Of a stretch of DNA of 64,000 nt, positions 34,072 to 45,691 are shown piece after piece. This DNA is from Amoebophrya sp. A120. Lineage: Eukaryota > Sar > Dinophyceae > Syndiniales > Amoebophryaceae. The position numbers were made by a program, and so were the translations under genes. The stretch spans positions 2,561,065 to 2,625,064 of the forward strand of contig CAJINV010000003.1 in assembly GCA_905178155.1 (NCBI GenBank), in the 5' to 3' direction. The number at the start of each line of letters is the position of its first letter. The stretch's first letter is position 1. Below the pieces are notes generated by a model. It had not been told where the DNA came from and ran no database searches. It saw only the letters and a program-made list of their open reading frames with translations.

Positions 34072-34789
34072 AAAATAATATATGTGTGTCGGGGTTCTAA
34101 GATATATTTCGGATGAACGAATGATATCTATGATGAAGAGAGGAAGATAATCTCGATTTGATCCTAAGAAATATCAGATCCAATTCTTGAAATTTTGCAT
34201 CAAGATCATTCAATCGAAGAAAAAAATCAAAATTATCTTCTCAGGGAGAAAAATCGATATGATATCGGGATTTCTTTCAATCATCATGATTATCTTGGAG
34301 AAGAAATTTTTCGGAATCATTCATATATTTTTTTTTCTTTCCATCTCGAGACAGAATCAGATCCCTATACATGAAAATAAATCCTAACAAATGAGATGAA
34401 GGAAAAAGAAAAGCGTGAATCTCGGATGTGATGATCAGAAAGAAAAGAAAAACAAAGATAGCTGGGAATTTTTGTGGTTTTTCTTTTTGCTTTTCTTTCA
34501 AAGGTGGCGACTCGCACAAACACACACAGAGAGTTGCGAAGGCATGCATTCATTGTGCATAGATATTTGTATTTCATTCATTTTTGCAAAAAATATTACC
34601 TAAAAGATTCGAGAGATTCCAAGACTGTTTCTTTTATGCATTTCATTTTCGAAGAAAATTTGTTTTTGTCGCATAAGACACAAGCAAGACGCTATCAACC
34701 TTTGTTCATGCCTCGTAATGAGTTGAGTCCGTCTGTATTCTCAAAAAGTGGAGGAATTGGTCTCCATTGCTGTTGCGCACTGCCTGGCA
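34072..34789. other. AT-rich arm, no gene
   Basis: Mirror-like partner of the AT-rich arm left of 31082. Only short ORFs; no recognised product. Confidence 0.6.
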
Positions 34790-35419
34790 CTACATGACGA
34801 TGCTTGATGGTGTTGAATTTTCTCGTGGTTCCATCTCCGCTGCTGGTGTGGAGGATGAACTCGCAGGCATCTCAATGGCTTCTCTCGCAGCGCCGGGCTG
34901 TTTTGCGCCCGGAAGGTCGGTGAGACCGCTGCACGCCTTAAAACTCTCCTCGCATTTGAATTTTAAAATGCAGGATTTGCACATGGCGGCCTCGGGATCC
35001 AAACAGCTCATTGCGCAGTTCTCGAATGTGCACCGCGACAGTTTACCAAAGCAATCTGCACACGGCGCGTCAAAACCCTCCCGCACAGAAATGCAGTGCG
35101 CCATGCATTCGGCACCCTCGTTGGGTTTATCCGGGTGGCCAAACGCGTTGATGCAGTGTCCCCGGTAGTCGCATCCCGGCGGGCCCTGCAGAATGCATGT
35201 TTTCATGAAGTCATTCATATCTGTTTTTACATCCTCCCAGATCGTGTGGTCTTGTGTACCGAGGCACGCGCCCGCGCCGTTATCGCTTGTGGCGAATGGT
35301 CCTCGCGGAGAAAGAAAAGCGTAATTGGTTCTGGAAGGAAGCAAGACCGGCTGATGGTCACCACTCGGGTTGGCGCCTATGAAGGCGGCGAGAGCGGCCG
35401 CAACACCTGCTCCAGGCAT
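34790..35419 (-). CDS. Small Cys-rich protein with possible signal peptide (209 aa)
   Basis: Uninterrupted ORF. The start MPGAGVAAALAAFIGA could be a short signal peptide. Residues about 55-160 hold more than a dozen Cys, with spacings such as CMAHC, CADCFGKLSRC and CKSCILKFKC, which suggest a disulfide-bonded or metal-binding fold. The C-terminus is Ser/Pro/Ala-rich. No family recognised. It is the first minus-strand gene after the strand switch and carries no introner. Upstream exons cannot be excluded. Confidence 0.6.
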   Translation of the reverse strand: MPGAGVAAALAAFIGANPSGDHQPVLLPSRTNYAFLSPRGPFATSDNGAGACLGTQDHTIWEDVKTDMNDFMKTCILQGPPGCDYRGHCINAFGHPDKPNEGAECMAHCISVREGFDAPCADCFGKLSRCTFENCAMSCLDPEAAMCKSCILKFKCEESFKACSGLTDLPGAKQPGAAREAIEMPASSSSTPAAEMEPRENSTPSSIVM

Positions 35420-36448
35420 TCTTTCCGAAAAGCGCAGTGCTGATTTTTAATGAAATGCGTGAGGGATTTAAACAAGAATGCGTCGGCTTGCTGTGCTTGG
35501 AAATCCTGCCTGCGACCCAATGATGAAACAAAACATTTGCTGCATTGTGTTGTATTGCGTTGCTTTTCAACGAAACAGAAAACGCAACATGATCGTCATC
35601 ATTTATCCTGCACCGAGGGAGGACATTCGTGCGGAGGAGATGGTGTTAGAGTTCGCGGACTACGTCGTTGGACCTTCGCGATTTCAAGCATCGCGTAAGA
35701 TGTCGTGCTTCCATAGATCAAAACTTACGAATCTTCCACAAACTTGCAACAAAAAAACTGCGAGAGCATGATCAGATTGACGCATTTCCATTTGCGCACC
35801 ACACACAAATTACGGCTGCATTTCAGCGTTGCGCGTCCTATATCGCGTTCGCGAAGACGCATTTTAGCCGTCTTTTCTTGTCGTACGCGGGACGATCCGG
35901 AATTCATTTGAGAGTGAGTTTATACATTTTCTTCTCGCTTGCAATCGAAACTTGACCCGTCCTGAATCCTTGTGTATCTGCCCGTAATATCTTGTCTTCG
36001 GCTTCGCTTTTTCATTTTTACTCGGTTGGAGCACACGAACATGTTTTTGGAACTGCAATTGTAAAGTAGAAAAGATTTAGGAGTGTTATGCAATTGAAAG
36101 TTATCTATCGAAAAGTCTTGTCCTTTGCTTCAGAATTAATATAAAGAGTTTGTCCTTGCAACCTTATCAAAAATCGAAACAAATCGTGCAAACAATCGAG
36201 TAAAGCCACCGTGCAGGATTTTCGGAAAACGTCAGTCGCTGATGGTGGTGCAATACTACAAAAATTCGAGAGCGGGGTCAGCAAAATCATTCAAAAGCCG
36301 ATGTGCAGGACGAGAAGGAAGACAACGCTCTCAGAAAAACAAAATAGTACAGTTGTCTAGTGCGGTGAAACAATTTTGTGTCGAGTCGTAAGTTCAATAA
36401 TCTTTCCGTATATTCTTAGAAGAAGCAGTGAGAACCGTCACACGAACT
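35420..36448. other. Intergenic, nothing recognised
   Basis: Short plus-strand ORFs at 35478-35955 have no recognisable similarity and lack convincing splice structure. No TIR element seen. Confidence 0.55.
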
Positions 36449-39111
36449 TCACTCCTCCGCAGCCAGGATTTCCAGGGCCTCCTGCAGACCAGCGATTTCC
36501 TCCTCCCGGCGCTTCTTGCGTTCCTCGTAGCTCATGGCCTTGTTGGCGCACTCCTCCTTCTTGTTCTTCAGGAACCCGGTGGCGGCCTCCCAGGCCTTGG
36601 TGGCGTTTGCCAGGTCGTCGTCAATCTGCGCGATCATCACCTTCAACGTAGCCTTCTCCGCGGTCTTGCCGTCGACCAGGGCCTTCTTCTTGGCGAGGGA
36701 AACCTTGGCGTCCTGCATGTCCTTGTCGTAGTCGGTCTGCGCGGTCTCCTCCGCAGACTCGGTCTCCTGCCGGATCTTCTGGTAGTCCTCCTGGGCCTGT
36801 TGCAGGATCGCAATGATCGTGTTCGCGGCGTCGGATTGCGGCTGCTGGAGGAAGCTGGTCGTGCTGCCGTAGAACTCGTTCAGCGTGGACACGGCACCGT
36901 TGATCGCCTCGATGGCCTCCTCGGCATCCTTGATCACTGCGGTGTTCTCCTTCTTGTCGTCCGTGCGCATCTTGGTCCAGGCGCGCATCTGGATGCCCAG
37001 GTCCTTGATCTCCTGTTCAAGCTCGCCGATCTCGACGGTCAGCTGCTGGCTCTTAGCGGTGGATGCGTCGCTATGCATCGCAAATCATGTGTCTGGGTCT
37101 GAAAGGAGGGGAAACAATCTGATCTCTATTCTGTGTAGGAAGCAAAAGCTGTTCACTTTCAACGGCGCTGTAGAGAACAAGATGTTCTTTCCAGAGAATC
37201 AATCACCTTCTCGACAGAAATGCAGAGGGATATTTCTCGGAACAAGCATTATCTGTGCTTGATGTTCTTTCAAGACCCAGACATAGTTGCACATTTGGTA
37301 GTCGAGCCGGGTCTGGTACTTCTTCATTTGCTGCGTCTTGATCTTGACGTCGCGCGTGCCCTGCTCGATGTCCGCTTTGCACTTGGCTTCCTTGGACGCT
37401 TCCGCAGCGGCCGACTCCTCGAGCTTCATGATCATGTCCTTGATCATGCCGCGGACCTTCACAAAGGGGTCCTCCTGAGCGGAGGAAGCCGCCTGCAGCA
37501 GGCCGAAGTTGTTGAACTTGTGGCCCAGCTTGCGCAACAGGGCGGACGCCTTCTCCCGCTGCTCAAAGTTCTTGGCGTGGAAACGCTTGGTGCCGGTCTG
37601 CAACAACGAGAACTTGCCCGACAAAATGTCGACCGCCTGGGCGAGCGTGGCGATCTCCTCTTCAGCCGAAGCCTTGCGGGCGGTCCACGCGTCAGCGGCT
37701 TTGTGGCAGTCGGACTGCCGTGTTTGTGTGATTGAATGGAAATCTATTTTCTGGCTTTTCCTGCACGCACCCGGGAGTGCGTACTAGCTTGACATCGGCA
37801 CCATTCAGAGCAATGTACAACTCACGCAGGTTATCTAACTTCGCAAATACAGGTGGACATTTAAAATAAAGCTGAGACAATAATACTTTGGTGTCTGCGA
37901 GCTGCGTCTTATCGGCTTCCAGGGCGTCCTTGGTGGCAGCGAGGTCGGCACCTGCCTTGCCGGCGGCCTCCGCGGCGTCGGCCTGGTTCTGCTTCGCAGC
38001 GGCGAGCATGTCCTCCTTCGTCGAGATTTGGTTGCTCAAGTCCTGGACCAGCAGCTCGTACGAGTGCTTCGAATCCATCTCCTTCGCGCGCAGCTTCGTC
38101 AGGTTCTCCGAGGTTTTTTCCTGCACAGAATGAGAGTTATAACGATGAGACCGTGATTCAGTACGGCTCGGAAATAAAGGGTAAGGGTCGTACCCGTAGT
38201 CTTGCAAACAAAACGCAGATCAAGACCATAAAGTGATTGATGTACCTGAAGATCCTCGATAGCGTCCAGGATACCTCCGGACTTAGATTCGTAGGCCGAG
38301 ACGATCGCCTGCGGTTGCTTGAGTGACAACCCGTCGTCCGCCTCGAGGAAAGCCTTGATTTTGTCGGTCGACTTGTTGTCGATCCACGCCGCGGAGACTA
38401 CAGCGGACAGAGCCTCTACAACCTTCTTCACCTGAGAGGTAAAACGCGTTTTTTAGTAAGGGGACACAGGGAAGTTACTATTTCTGAGACTTGCTTTCTC
38501 TGTCCCGCGTTTACGTATATCATGTACCAGAATATGAGTTCATCCATCATGTTCCTCTTTGTCGTGATCATCATGTACTCATCCCAATCTAAAAGCAGTA
38601 CCTTCGCAGTTTCAGCACTGGAGCCCTGCAAGAATGCGGTCCCGGTGAGAGAGCGCTTCAGCACGGAGTACGCCTGCGTGAGCATGGTGGAAGCCTCAAC
38701 AAGCTCTGACTCTTCGGCCTGGAAGGTTTTGGACTCGTCCGCCCTTACGAGACCAGCAGTTTTCTTTTCGTCCTGCAGCTTGGCAATCTGGGGCCCGAGC
38801 GTTGCTACGTCCACCGCGTACCCTTCGGCCTTCGCGGTCTCGCTCTCCTGCAGTGCGGCGAACTCATCTGCCTTTTCGCCACCGTACTTCACGTCCGCTT
38901 CCAGACCTGTGATGCTTGCAATGCACTCATCCGCGTACGCTTCGGCTTCCTTTGCACCAGCTGCGGTTTCCGTTTCGACTTTGGACTTCAGGCTCTGCAG
39001 CAACTGGATGACCCTGCCAACGCCGCTCGCCGGGCTCTCTGTTGACGCGGCTGCGACGGCGGTTGCGAGGCACAACACGGCCTTGCTCGTGTTAGACGAA
39101 AGCACCCGCAT
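36449..39111 (-). CDS. Exported coiled-coil protein of a dinoflagellate-type family (653 aa)
   Basis: Coding parts on the minus strand: 39111-38602, 38431-38246, 38120-37887, 37714-37301, 37066-36449; 653 codons plus stop. A signal-like N-terminus (SKAVLCLATAVAAAS) is followed by almost continuous coiled coil with family landmarks GVGRVIQLLQSLK, ALLRKLG and DPFVKVRGMIKDMIMKLEE. Similar proteins are, from memory, abundant in dinoflagellates; an extrusome or trichocyst-matrix role is a guess. Introns 38432-38601, 38121-38245 and 37715-37886 are GT-AG; the fourth interruption is an introner. Confidence 0.8.
37072..37300 (-). mobile_element. Introner, class 1, 229 bp
   Basis: On the minus strand, flanks TCGAC (37305-37301) and GCGAC (37071-37067). 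The core reads TATGTCTGGGTCTTGAAAG at one end. Frame kept: CGG CTC GAC GCA TCC. Confidence 0.88.
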
Positions 39112-39740
39112 GGTTACGCCGTACTATTTCCTCTAAATTTGACTTACGATCTACGTTCAGTGTGTGTGCAGTGTAAAACGAGGAATTGCGTGTGATCGCG
39201 GAAACAGCAACAGGCAAAAACCGAGTTTAGTCCTCAAGAAAACGTACCAGGGCTCCTTGTGATCTTCATCATGTCAACATCTCAACTACGCACGTACAAT
39301 CGGATGCGGACAAGCTACCGATTGAAAGACAACGACCTCACTTTTTAGATCAGTAAACAAAGATGGCGTCAGTAGCAAACGAAGGTGAACCCTAGACGTG
39401 AACAAAGACGTCAAAATGACTGCATTCGTGGAGAAGACGTCAAATGCAGCGCATGCAGTGGAAAGGACGACGAAACCAGCAGACGTCCCTTGGACAACGC
39501 GTTTCATTTCACAAGGAGTGTGTGTTTTTTATTTCTACTGTCTGGATAGTACAGAAAGAGAGGATGGATCCCACGACAAGCAACCGGCACTGCATGCGCT
39601 TGGATTTGTTTCAAACTTGAGCTTCAAGAGCGGCAATGTCATTTTGTTTTTCCGCGTGCCTACACGGCTGAAGCAGTGAAGTGGCCAAGATACACAAGGA
39701 TTTCGCTGGACGCGTCCCGAGCGGAACAGGGCGTGGAGGT
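39112..39740. other. Intergenic, nothing recognised
   Basis: A plus-strand ORF with ATG at 39416 to 39679 has no similarity that I recognise and is likely chance. Confidence 0.5.
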
Positions 39741-40241
39741 TTACAGGAAACTCGCTGAACGAAGTTTGTAACTATGGTTCATTCGTTGATCACGCGGTCT
39801 TGCTGTACACAGCCACAAACCTTCTGCGCTATTCGACCCCGCGTCGCTCGTTTGGGTTCCGGTGGACCCCGTAATTGCAGGCAGCAGGGCCGCTAGCTCT
39901 GGGTGTGGTGCTTGCAGCATGACGACCCTCTCGTCGGTCAGGCCATACCGAGGCGTCCGGCCCTGGACCTCCCCCACGTGGTTCGCATCGATTTCGACCC
40001 CGCCCGGGTGGATGCAGGAGTACGCCATGATCTTGCGAATCACGGAAAACGCCATCACCGCCATTCCGGTCGCACGGAAGTACTTCTGCAGATTTTTGAT
40101 GCTGCACGGTTCATACGAGTTCTCGTCGCAGGGCTCCACGAACTTGCCTCCCTTTTTTGGTCCCTCTCCTGCGTCCATTATCTCCGTGGCTACCGGGCCG
40201 ATGACTTCGAACATCGCCAGAACTGCAAGGATCTTGCCCAT
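39741..40241 (-). CDS. Unknown protein or last exon, possible signal peptide (166 aa)
   Basis: From the ATG at 40241: MGKILAVLAMFEVIGPVATE is signal- or membrane-like, followed by a short domain with Cys (EPCDENSYEPCSIKNLQKYF, then YSCIHPGGVEI). The frame is open further upstream to 40409 and a splice acceptor-like site (ACCACTAG) lies just before the ATG. It could therefore be the 3' exon of the gene starting at 41191. No family recognised. Confidence 0.5.
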   Translation of the reverse strand: MGKILAVLAMFEVIGPVATEIMDAGEGPKKGGKFVEPCDENSYEPCSIKNLQKYFRATGMAVMAFSVIRKIMAYSCIHPGGVEIDANHVGEVQGRTPRYGLTDERVVMLQAPHPELAALLPAITGSTGTQTSDAGSNSAEGLWLCTARPRDQRMNHSYKLRSASFL

Positions 40242-40540
40242 GAGTTTCACTAGTGGTATCGTCGGAAAAATGTTGAGGCTTCGCACAAGGTTTGTTTCTC
40301 TTGCCGCACGTATTACGTGTAAATTTTGCATGCATGCTGCACAGGATCCACTACCACGTTTGACTCTTTTCCGCCTTAAGATTTCACGCAGTACCTGATC
40401 ACAACACATGTGGGTCGTGTCGGCTTTCGTGTGCGATCGCTGTGCCGTCGCTGGATGTCGAACAATACATGTTCTTCAAGAACAATGGGAAGTACCAACC
40501 TTGTTACAGTGACAAACATACAAACACAGATGCCTTTGAC

Positions 40541-41191
40541 TCAAAATCTTCCGGACGTAAGAGACCAGGTCGGCTGCGTTGCCGTTTTCGTCAATATCGC
40601 ATTTGGGTCGCGGAATCGGCAGAGCGAATGCTTCATCTTCTCGAACAATCCCTCTGGCTTCGCGACCGGAATGTCGATTTGGCACTTCGCGTCGCCTTCG
40701 CCATTTTCGGCCCCCGGAGCTAGACAGCAGGACACCATCATGTTTGAGCTCTGCACCCAGTAGTGGACCTTTTGCGGACAGTTCGTGGCCATGATCTTCA
40801 GGTTGTTCACCATGTGCTTGTGCTTAAAAGCATTCCGGTACCGCGCACAGAGGGCGGTGTGGCTCTCCCGTGCGTCTTCGTCCACCACACGATAGTCCAA
40901 TCCGTAAGGCTCTTCTCCTGTGCAGTCCAACAAAAAGCTGGTGTGAGCAGGACGTCCACGGGGCCCTCCTCTTGGGCGTGCGCGTGCCGCTGTGGAAAAA
41001 TGAACACTGTCGTGCGATGAACCTAAATTCGTCACTCGACTGGGCGGGGTTGCAACGTTTGTCCCGATGCCAGCAAACTTCAGAAGCTGCTGCGAGACAT
41101 TGTACAGCTGCGATGTGCTGCTGTTGCTGTCGTGCTGATCCCGAGTGCCGTCGAAAAAACCAATCGGTGGGACATACCCGAGGACAGGCAT
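40541..41191 (-). CDS. Unknown protein or first exon (up to 216 aa)
   Basis: ORF beginning MPVLGYVPPIGFFDG with a more conserved-looking second half (LDYRVVDEDARESHTALCARYRN in two pieces, Cys at several positions). The last codons before the stop look like intron read-through, so the true exon probably ends near 40565-40585 and joins 40241. I could not fix the junction. Confidence 0.5.
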   Translation of the reverse strand: MPVLGYVPPIGFFDGTRDQHDSNSSTSQLYNVSQQLLKFAGIGTNVATPPSRVTNLGSSHDSVHFSTAARARPRGGPRGRPAHTSFLLDCTGEEPYGLDYRVVDEDARESHTALCARYRNAFKHKHMVNNLKIMATNCPQKVHYWVQSSNMMVSCCLAPGAENGEGDAKCQIDIPVAKPEGLFEKMKHSLCRFRDPNAILTKTATQPTWSLTSGRF

Positions 41192-42665
41192 TGTTTTGAA
41201 TTCAAAAAACGGACGTGCGTCCCGCGTTCTTGTAGTTGTACTTAATAAGAAAAAGTATCGGTTAACGACTTCTGAATCTGAAAAATAGATACTTCTCCTA
41301 CGTTTCCATTGCTAGTCCGTACTTCATGAGAGTCCGTCTTCATGCGAGAATCCTCCACTCATACTTGACGAGTGCAAATGTTTCATCCGTGGAACGGCAC
41401 GAGGAAATAATTCACTCACGAAGGGTCCCCCACTCTCATGCGTCGTACCAAAGCGGCTTTATTCACCGCACGAGGATTTTTATCTAAGCCTCGACATATG
41501 CACGATATACCCGAAAAGCAACGACAGACATCTCGAAGGCAATTAAGGTACGAAGTTTGTATGACTAGGCAGCAGGGTTTCGAATTCGATCGTGTTGCTT
41601 AGCCCGCTACGATGCAGGCGTAACCGTCGACATGTCAATTCCAAATCACGCACTTGATCTGGACCTGCGCCGTAGTTTCACACAGGTGACGCTGTTCGTC
41701 AAAGAACTAACCCAGAACTGCGAGGGATGTGCTTTTACCTTCAACTTTTCGACCGCTGTACTCCCTGTGTTCTCTTCTCATTCCAAATTCGATTTCGGCA
41801 CGGGTTCACGAAAAAAATTCAATTCATACATGTGTGTATGGAAAAGGAAAATCCAATTCGAGAAAAACCGATGAAGATCGATATTCTCTATGTCACTGTT
41901 CCAAAGCTTTCGATCGGAAAGTGTCATGTCGGATCCATCTGCGCTTCCGATCGTCGCACAGAAAATGCTGTGTGTCCACCCATGCTAGGGGCGTCGCGGA
42001 GCGGGTGCGTCATGTTCCGCATGGCTGGAGGGATTCGTTGCGAAAACATGCAGACGGAAGGTTCCGACGGGCACAAGACCAAAACTAAAAGTCAAGGTGG
42101 TGCGCTCGCATTCCCTTGCTAGCAGCTAGGGTCCCTCGTACTGACACCTCCGATCATGCAGGCCGCGGTAAAAACGCAACCGACTTGCGATGTGGGTGCA
42201 GCGATGCCCACTTCTTGTTGCGGGGTGGCTATGAAGTGAGATCGCCTGCTCCGAAGAACCTCGTGCACCCGCACATGATGATTGCGAAATTCGAAGAACA
42301 CCGGTTTTCTTGTCGATCGCCCAGTGTCACGAAAAATGGAAGCGTCGAGGAGATGAAACATGGGGATCCGGGCGCGGCGTGGAATCGGTGAGTTACAATC
42401 TTCATCATCATCTTGCTAGCAAGGTGTAGGACTGCTAGAGGTCGTTCCTGTTCGTGCAGAAGCATGTGAACAACGTGGTGAACGATGATGCGCCACCGAT
42501 TACTTATGTTGTGCTCATGCAGCTAGGGACGAGAGGGAGAGCCATCTTCCCCGTAGATTTCGGTTCTCATCGTCATCTGCACGAATGAGCAAAATCATCA
42601 TGTGTGGTCGGGGAAGAGGAAGTACCGTTGCAGGAGCTACATTTACAGAGTTTTTCGCCCGGTGG
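41192..42665. other. Unassigned stretch
   Basis: Plus-strand ORFs at 41632-41874, 41727-42122 and 42116-42391 overlap in different frames without a coherent splice model. No TIR element seen. A small plus-strand gene cannot be excluded. Confidence 0.45.
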
Positions 42666-45600
42666 TCAAGGCGGAGGTGCTGGGTTACCGCCGGGTGGTC
42701 CTAGCAGCGGCACCGCGCCGGGGAAATTTGGATTGTTTCCCTGGAGGTTCCCATTCAGCTGCCCGGCGAGGCCAAGGTTGCCGGTGGGGATGCGTGGCGG
42801 CACCACTATTTGTTGGCCTCCCAGATGGTGCAGTTGCATGGCGGCGGAGCGCTGTATGGGACTCTCAAGCGTTACATTCTCAACTGTTACATGATTTGCC
42901 ATGCAAATTTACCAGCAAGATCGTCAGGATTAAGCTGCTTCGCATGACAAATCTCCGAAGGGCTAAAAAGCATCTAAATCTGCGCCAAATCTGTAATGCA
43001 GAAGGCGCAATCTCCCCCCTTTCACTTTTGTCGTTCTTGCATTACAAATTCATGTAGCAGTTGAGAATGTAACTAAATTTGAGAACGCCATACGCTGCGC
43101 CGCCTCTTCCACGGGCTCGTCCTCCCGGGGGATGGCGCCGATGCACGTGGGCATATCAGAAGGAAAAAAGCCCCCTCCCCATATCGAAACGAAATTTCTG
43201 ATGCTGGATTTGGGTACACAGATCTGATTTGTCTTGCTGGAGAGGACTGCAGACCCACACATCACGCCTGAGCAGAGAGGCTCTGACCTAGGCGCTTAGC
43301 ATGAAAAACGTCCGCGCTGTATGCCCAACAGCATGACAAACAGCCTGCATATTGCGGCGGATCCGGTGGAATTGCCGTCTTGCAAGACAGACGCGATTTG
43401 TGGTCCCAAATCAGCAACACAAATTTTCGAAAACCTACCTCGTCAATATGGGGAGGGGGGATTTTTCCTTGCGATAGGGCACGGCAAAGCCTTGCGGGCC
43501 GGGCATGGGTATGCTGATGCCGAAGCCGCTGGTGTTGTTTGGCCGCCCCGTGAACGGGTTTATGCCCGTGGTCGCGTTGAAGTAGTCCTCGGACTTCATG
43601 TTCGCGTCCAGCATTTTCATCTTCTTCTTGGGCGTTGGCATCTGGGCGGACACACCTCCGTACCGCTCCTGGCAGAACCGCTCATCGCGCATCACCGCTT
43701 GCAGAAATTTGTGGTTGCGGACCCCGTCTAGCGGCAACCTGAGAAGCAGAGAAACCAGAAAGAGAAACGGCAAATGAAAAACAACATGTGTGTTCGCCTC
43801 TAGGTGGGCGAGAAACTGTCTGGGCACTGAAAATGAAAAACAAATCTAAAACCTAAAATGTTCGTCTTCGTGCTATGCGTATGCATGCATAAGTAAGCTG
43901 ATTTGTTGTCACGGTCTCGAAATTGCCATCTGCGTGTCGCTAGAATCGGTATCGGTCATCGTGCATGCTATTGCAAAAAGGCAATACTGATGTACGACGG
44001 GAACAAACTCAATGCGGCAGTAAGACACAATGGCAGCACTCAGAAAATTGCTTTTGCATGAGCACCACAGAACTGATCGACCCCGACTTGCCCGTGCGTT
44101 GTTTTTCTTTTTTCTTCGAGTCAGTTTCGAATTGAATACGTAGAGGTACAACTACATTACCTCTTCTTGGGATCCTTCTCCAGCATAGCAAGGATGAGAT
44201 CGCGCGCGTCACGGCTGACGTCGTCCAGGAACTCGGGGACTCGGTACTTGATTTTTCGGTACGTTTCCTGCGCGTCGCGGCTCTCGAAGGGCGCTTTCCC
44301 ATTGATGAACTCGTACAGCAAGATCCCCAGGGCCCACGTGTCCACGTCCTTTCCGTAGGTAGTCTCATTTACCTGGTTCAAGAATTATAACTATTTAATA
44401 TAGGTTGCACAAGACAACTGCAACTCACTACATTAGTTTCAGAATCAGTAGGGGCTAGGAGTCGACGTGCACGTCGTGCACGGGTAAAAAAATCAGCACG
44501 TGAGGGTGATTTCTGCTGTGCACGTAAAACAGCCACAGTGGTCCACGTAGTAAGTACCATCTCTGGTGGAAGGTAGTCGAGCGTCCCGCAGAAGGTGGTT
44601 CGCTTTTGCTGCGGGCCTCCGAGATGCACCGACCAACCAAAGTCGCTCATTTTCAAAGTGTCTCGCAGGCCCAGAAGAATGTTCTCGGGTTTTATGTCGC
44701 GATGGATGATGTTCTTGCAGTGAACGTAGTGTATGGCGTGCACCATCTGGGACAGATACCAGGCGGCACGGGCTTCGGAAAACCGGCCACGCTTCTGCAA
44801 CAACTCAAAAAGCTCGCCTCCTGGGGCGAGCTCGAGTATGAGGTATATTCGATTGGTGTCGTGAAACCAGTTGTACCTCGATATGGGTTTTGCATTGATC
44901 AGTGAAAGTAGAATTTTAAGTTGCAAACGGCGGTCAAGAGATGAGGATGTTACGTAGCAACAAGCAAAGTAGTGAGACAAGGATTTGCAGAGGCGTTGCG
45001 AGCAAGAGCAAATAGCTGCAACAAGAAAGCAAAAATATCCTTTCATACAAGCGCAGTATATTTGGGTGTCGGAGGTGAGACTGGATTTCGATTTCGCGCT
45101 GCAGTTGCTTCTCCACACAGTGCTTGATCAGCTGCTTTTTTTGAAGAACCTTCAACGCGCATATGTACCTGAAGTTGAGAACGAGTATGAGAACAGATAA
45201 CGAGTATCCATTTATCTTTCTATCTAATATTCCATCGTCTGCAGAAGACGCAGGAGTTGGCTGTTCTTTCATCCAGCACGCACCTCGATGCTCGGTGCAG
45301 CGCTGTGTCCGCGAATAAAGATCACTCCTCCGAAGAATTACAAATGCGGTGTTCAGTAGTGGTAAAAGGGGGTCGGTCCCTAAGAAACCTACTGATTTTA
45401 GTACTTCGATTTCCTTTCGCGCGCGACGTAGATGGACCCGAATTTCCCCCGTCCGAGGTGCTTCCCGATTTCAAAGTCATCTTTTTCAAAAATCTGGTCC
45501 TTGACAAAGTTGGTAGCCAGATCTGCAGGTGTGTGTTCCGGCTCGGTGCCGCTCCCATACAGACCGCTCCCAGGCGATTGTGCTATCTTTCGCCGCTTCT

Positions 45601-45691
45601 TGACCTTCATCGACGTGTCGTGTCGTGTTTTCAGGATACAACGAACAAAGCTAAAGCATGAGCAGGACGCTACAGATACGTTACGTGGCAT
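42666..45691 (-). CDS. Aurora-type serine/threonine protein kinase (479 aa)
   Basis: Coding parts on the minus strand: 45691-45405, 45168-45049, 44876-44558, 44372-44161, 43738-43477, 43148-43093, 42849-42666; 479 codons plus stop. Kinase landmarks in order: [19 protein letters not shown], a Glu-bearing C helix ([16 protein letters not shown]), [18 protein letters not shown], the Aurora activation segment [15 protein letters not shown], and [14 protein letters not shown]. All catalytic residues are present. Aurora kinases drive chromosome segregation and cytokinesis. The C-terminal tail beyond the kinase core (about residue 315 on) is Pro/Gly/Asn-rich and holds both introners. GT-AG introns: 45169-45404, 44877-45048, 44373-44557, 43739-44160. 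A start at the internal Met near 45610 is also possible. Confidence 0.9.
42855..43092 (-). mobile_element. Introner, class 7, 238 bp
   Basis: On the minus strand, 5 bp repeat CAGCG (43097-43093 and 42854-42850). Ends contain the inverted GTTACATTCTCAA core, shared with 54734-54980. Frame kept: GCG CAG CGC TCC. Confidence 0.88.
43154..43476 (-). mobile_element. Introner, class 3, 323 bp
   Basis: On the minus strand, 5 bp repeat TGCCC (43481-43477 and 43153-43149). Close relative of 10053-10379 and 15444-15764. Frame kept: GTG CCC ACG TGC. Confidence 0.92.
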
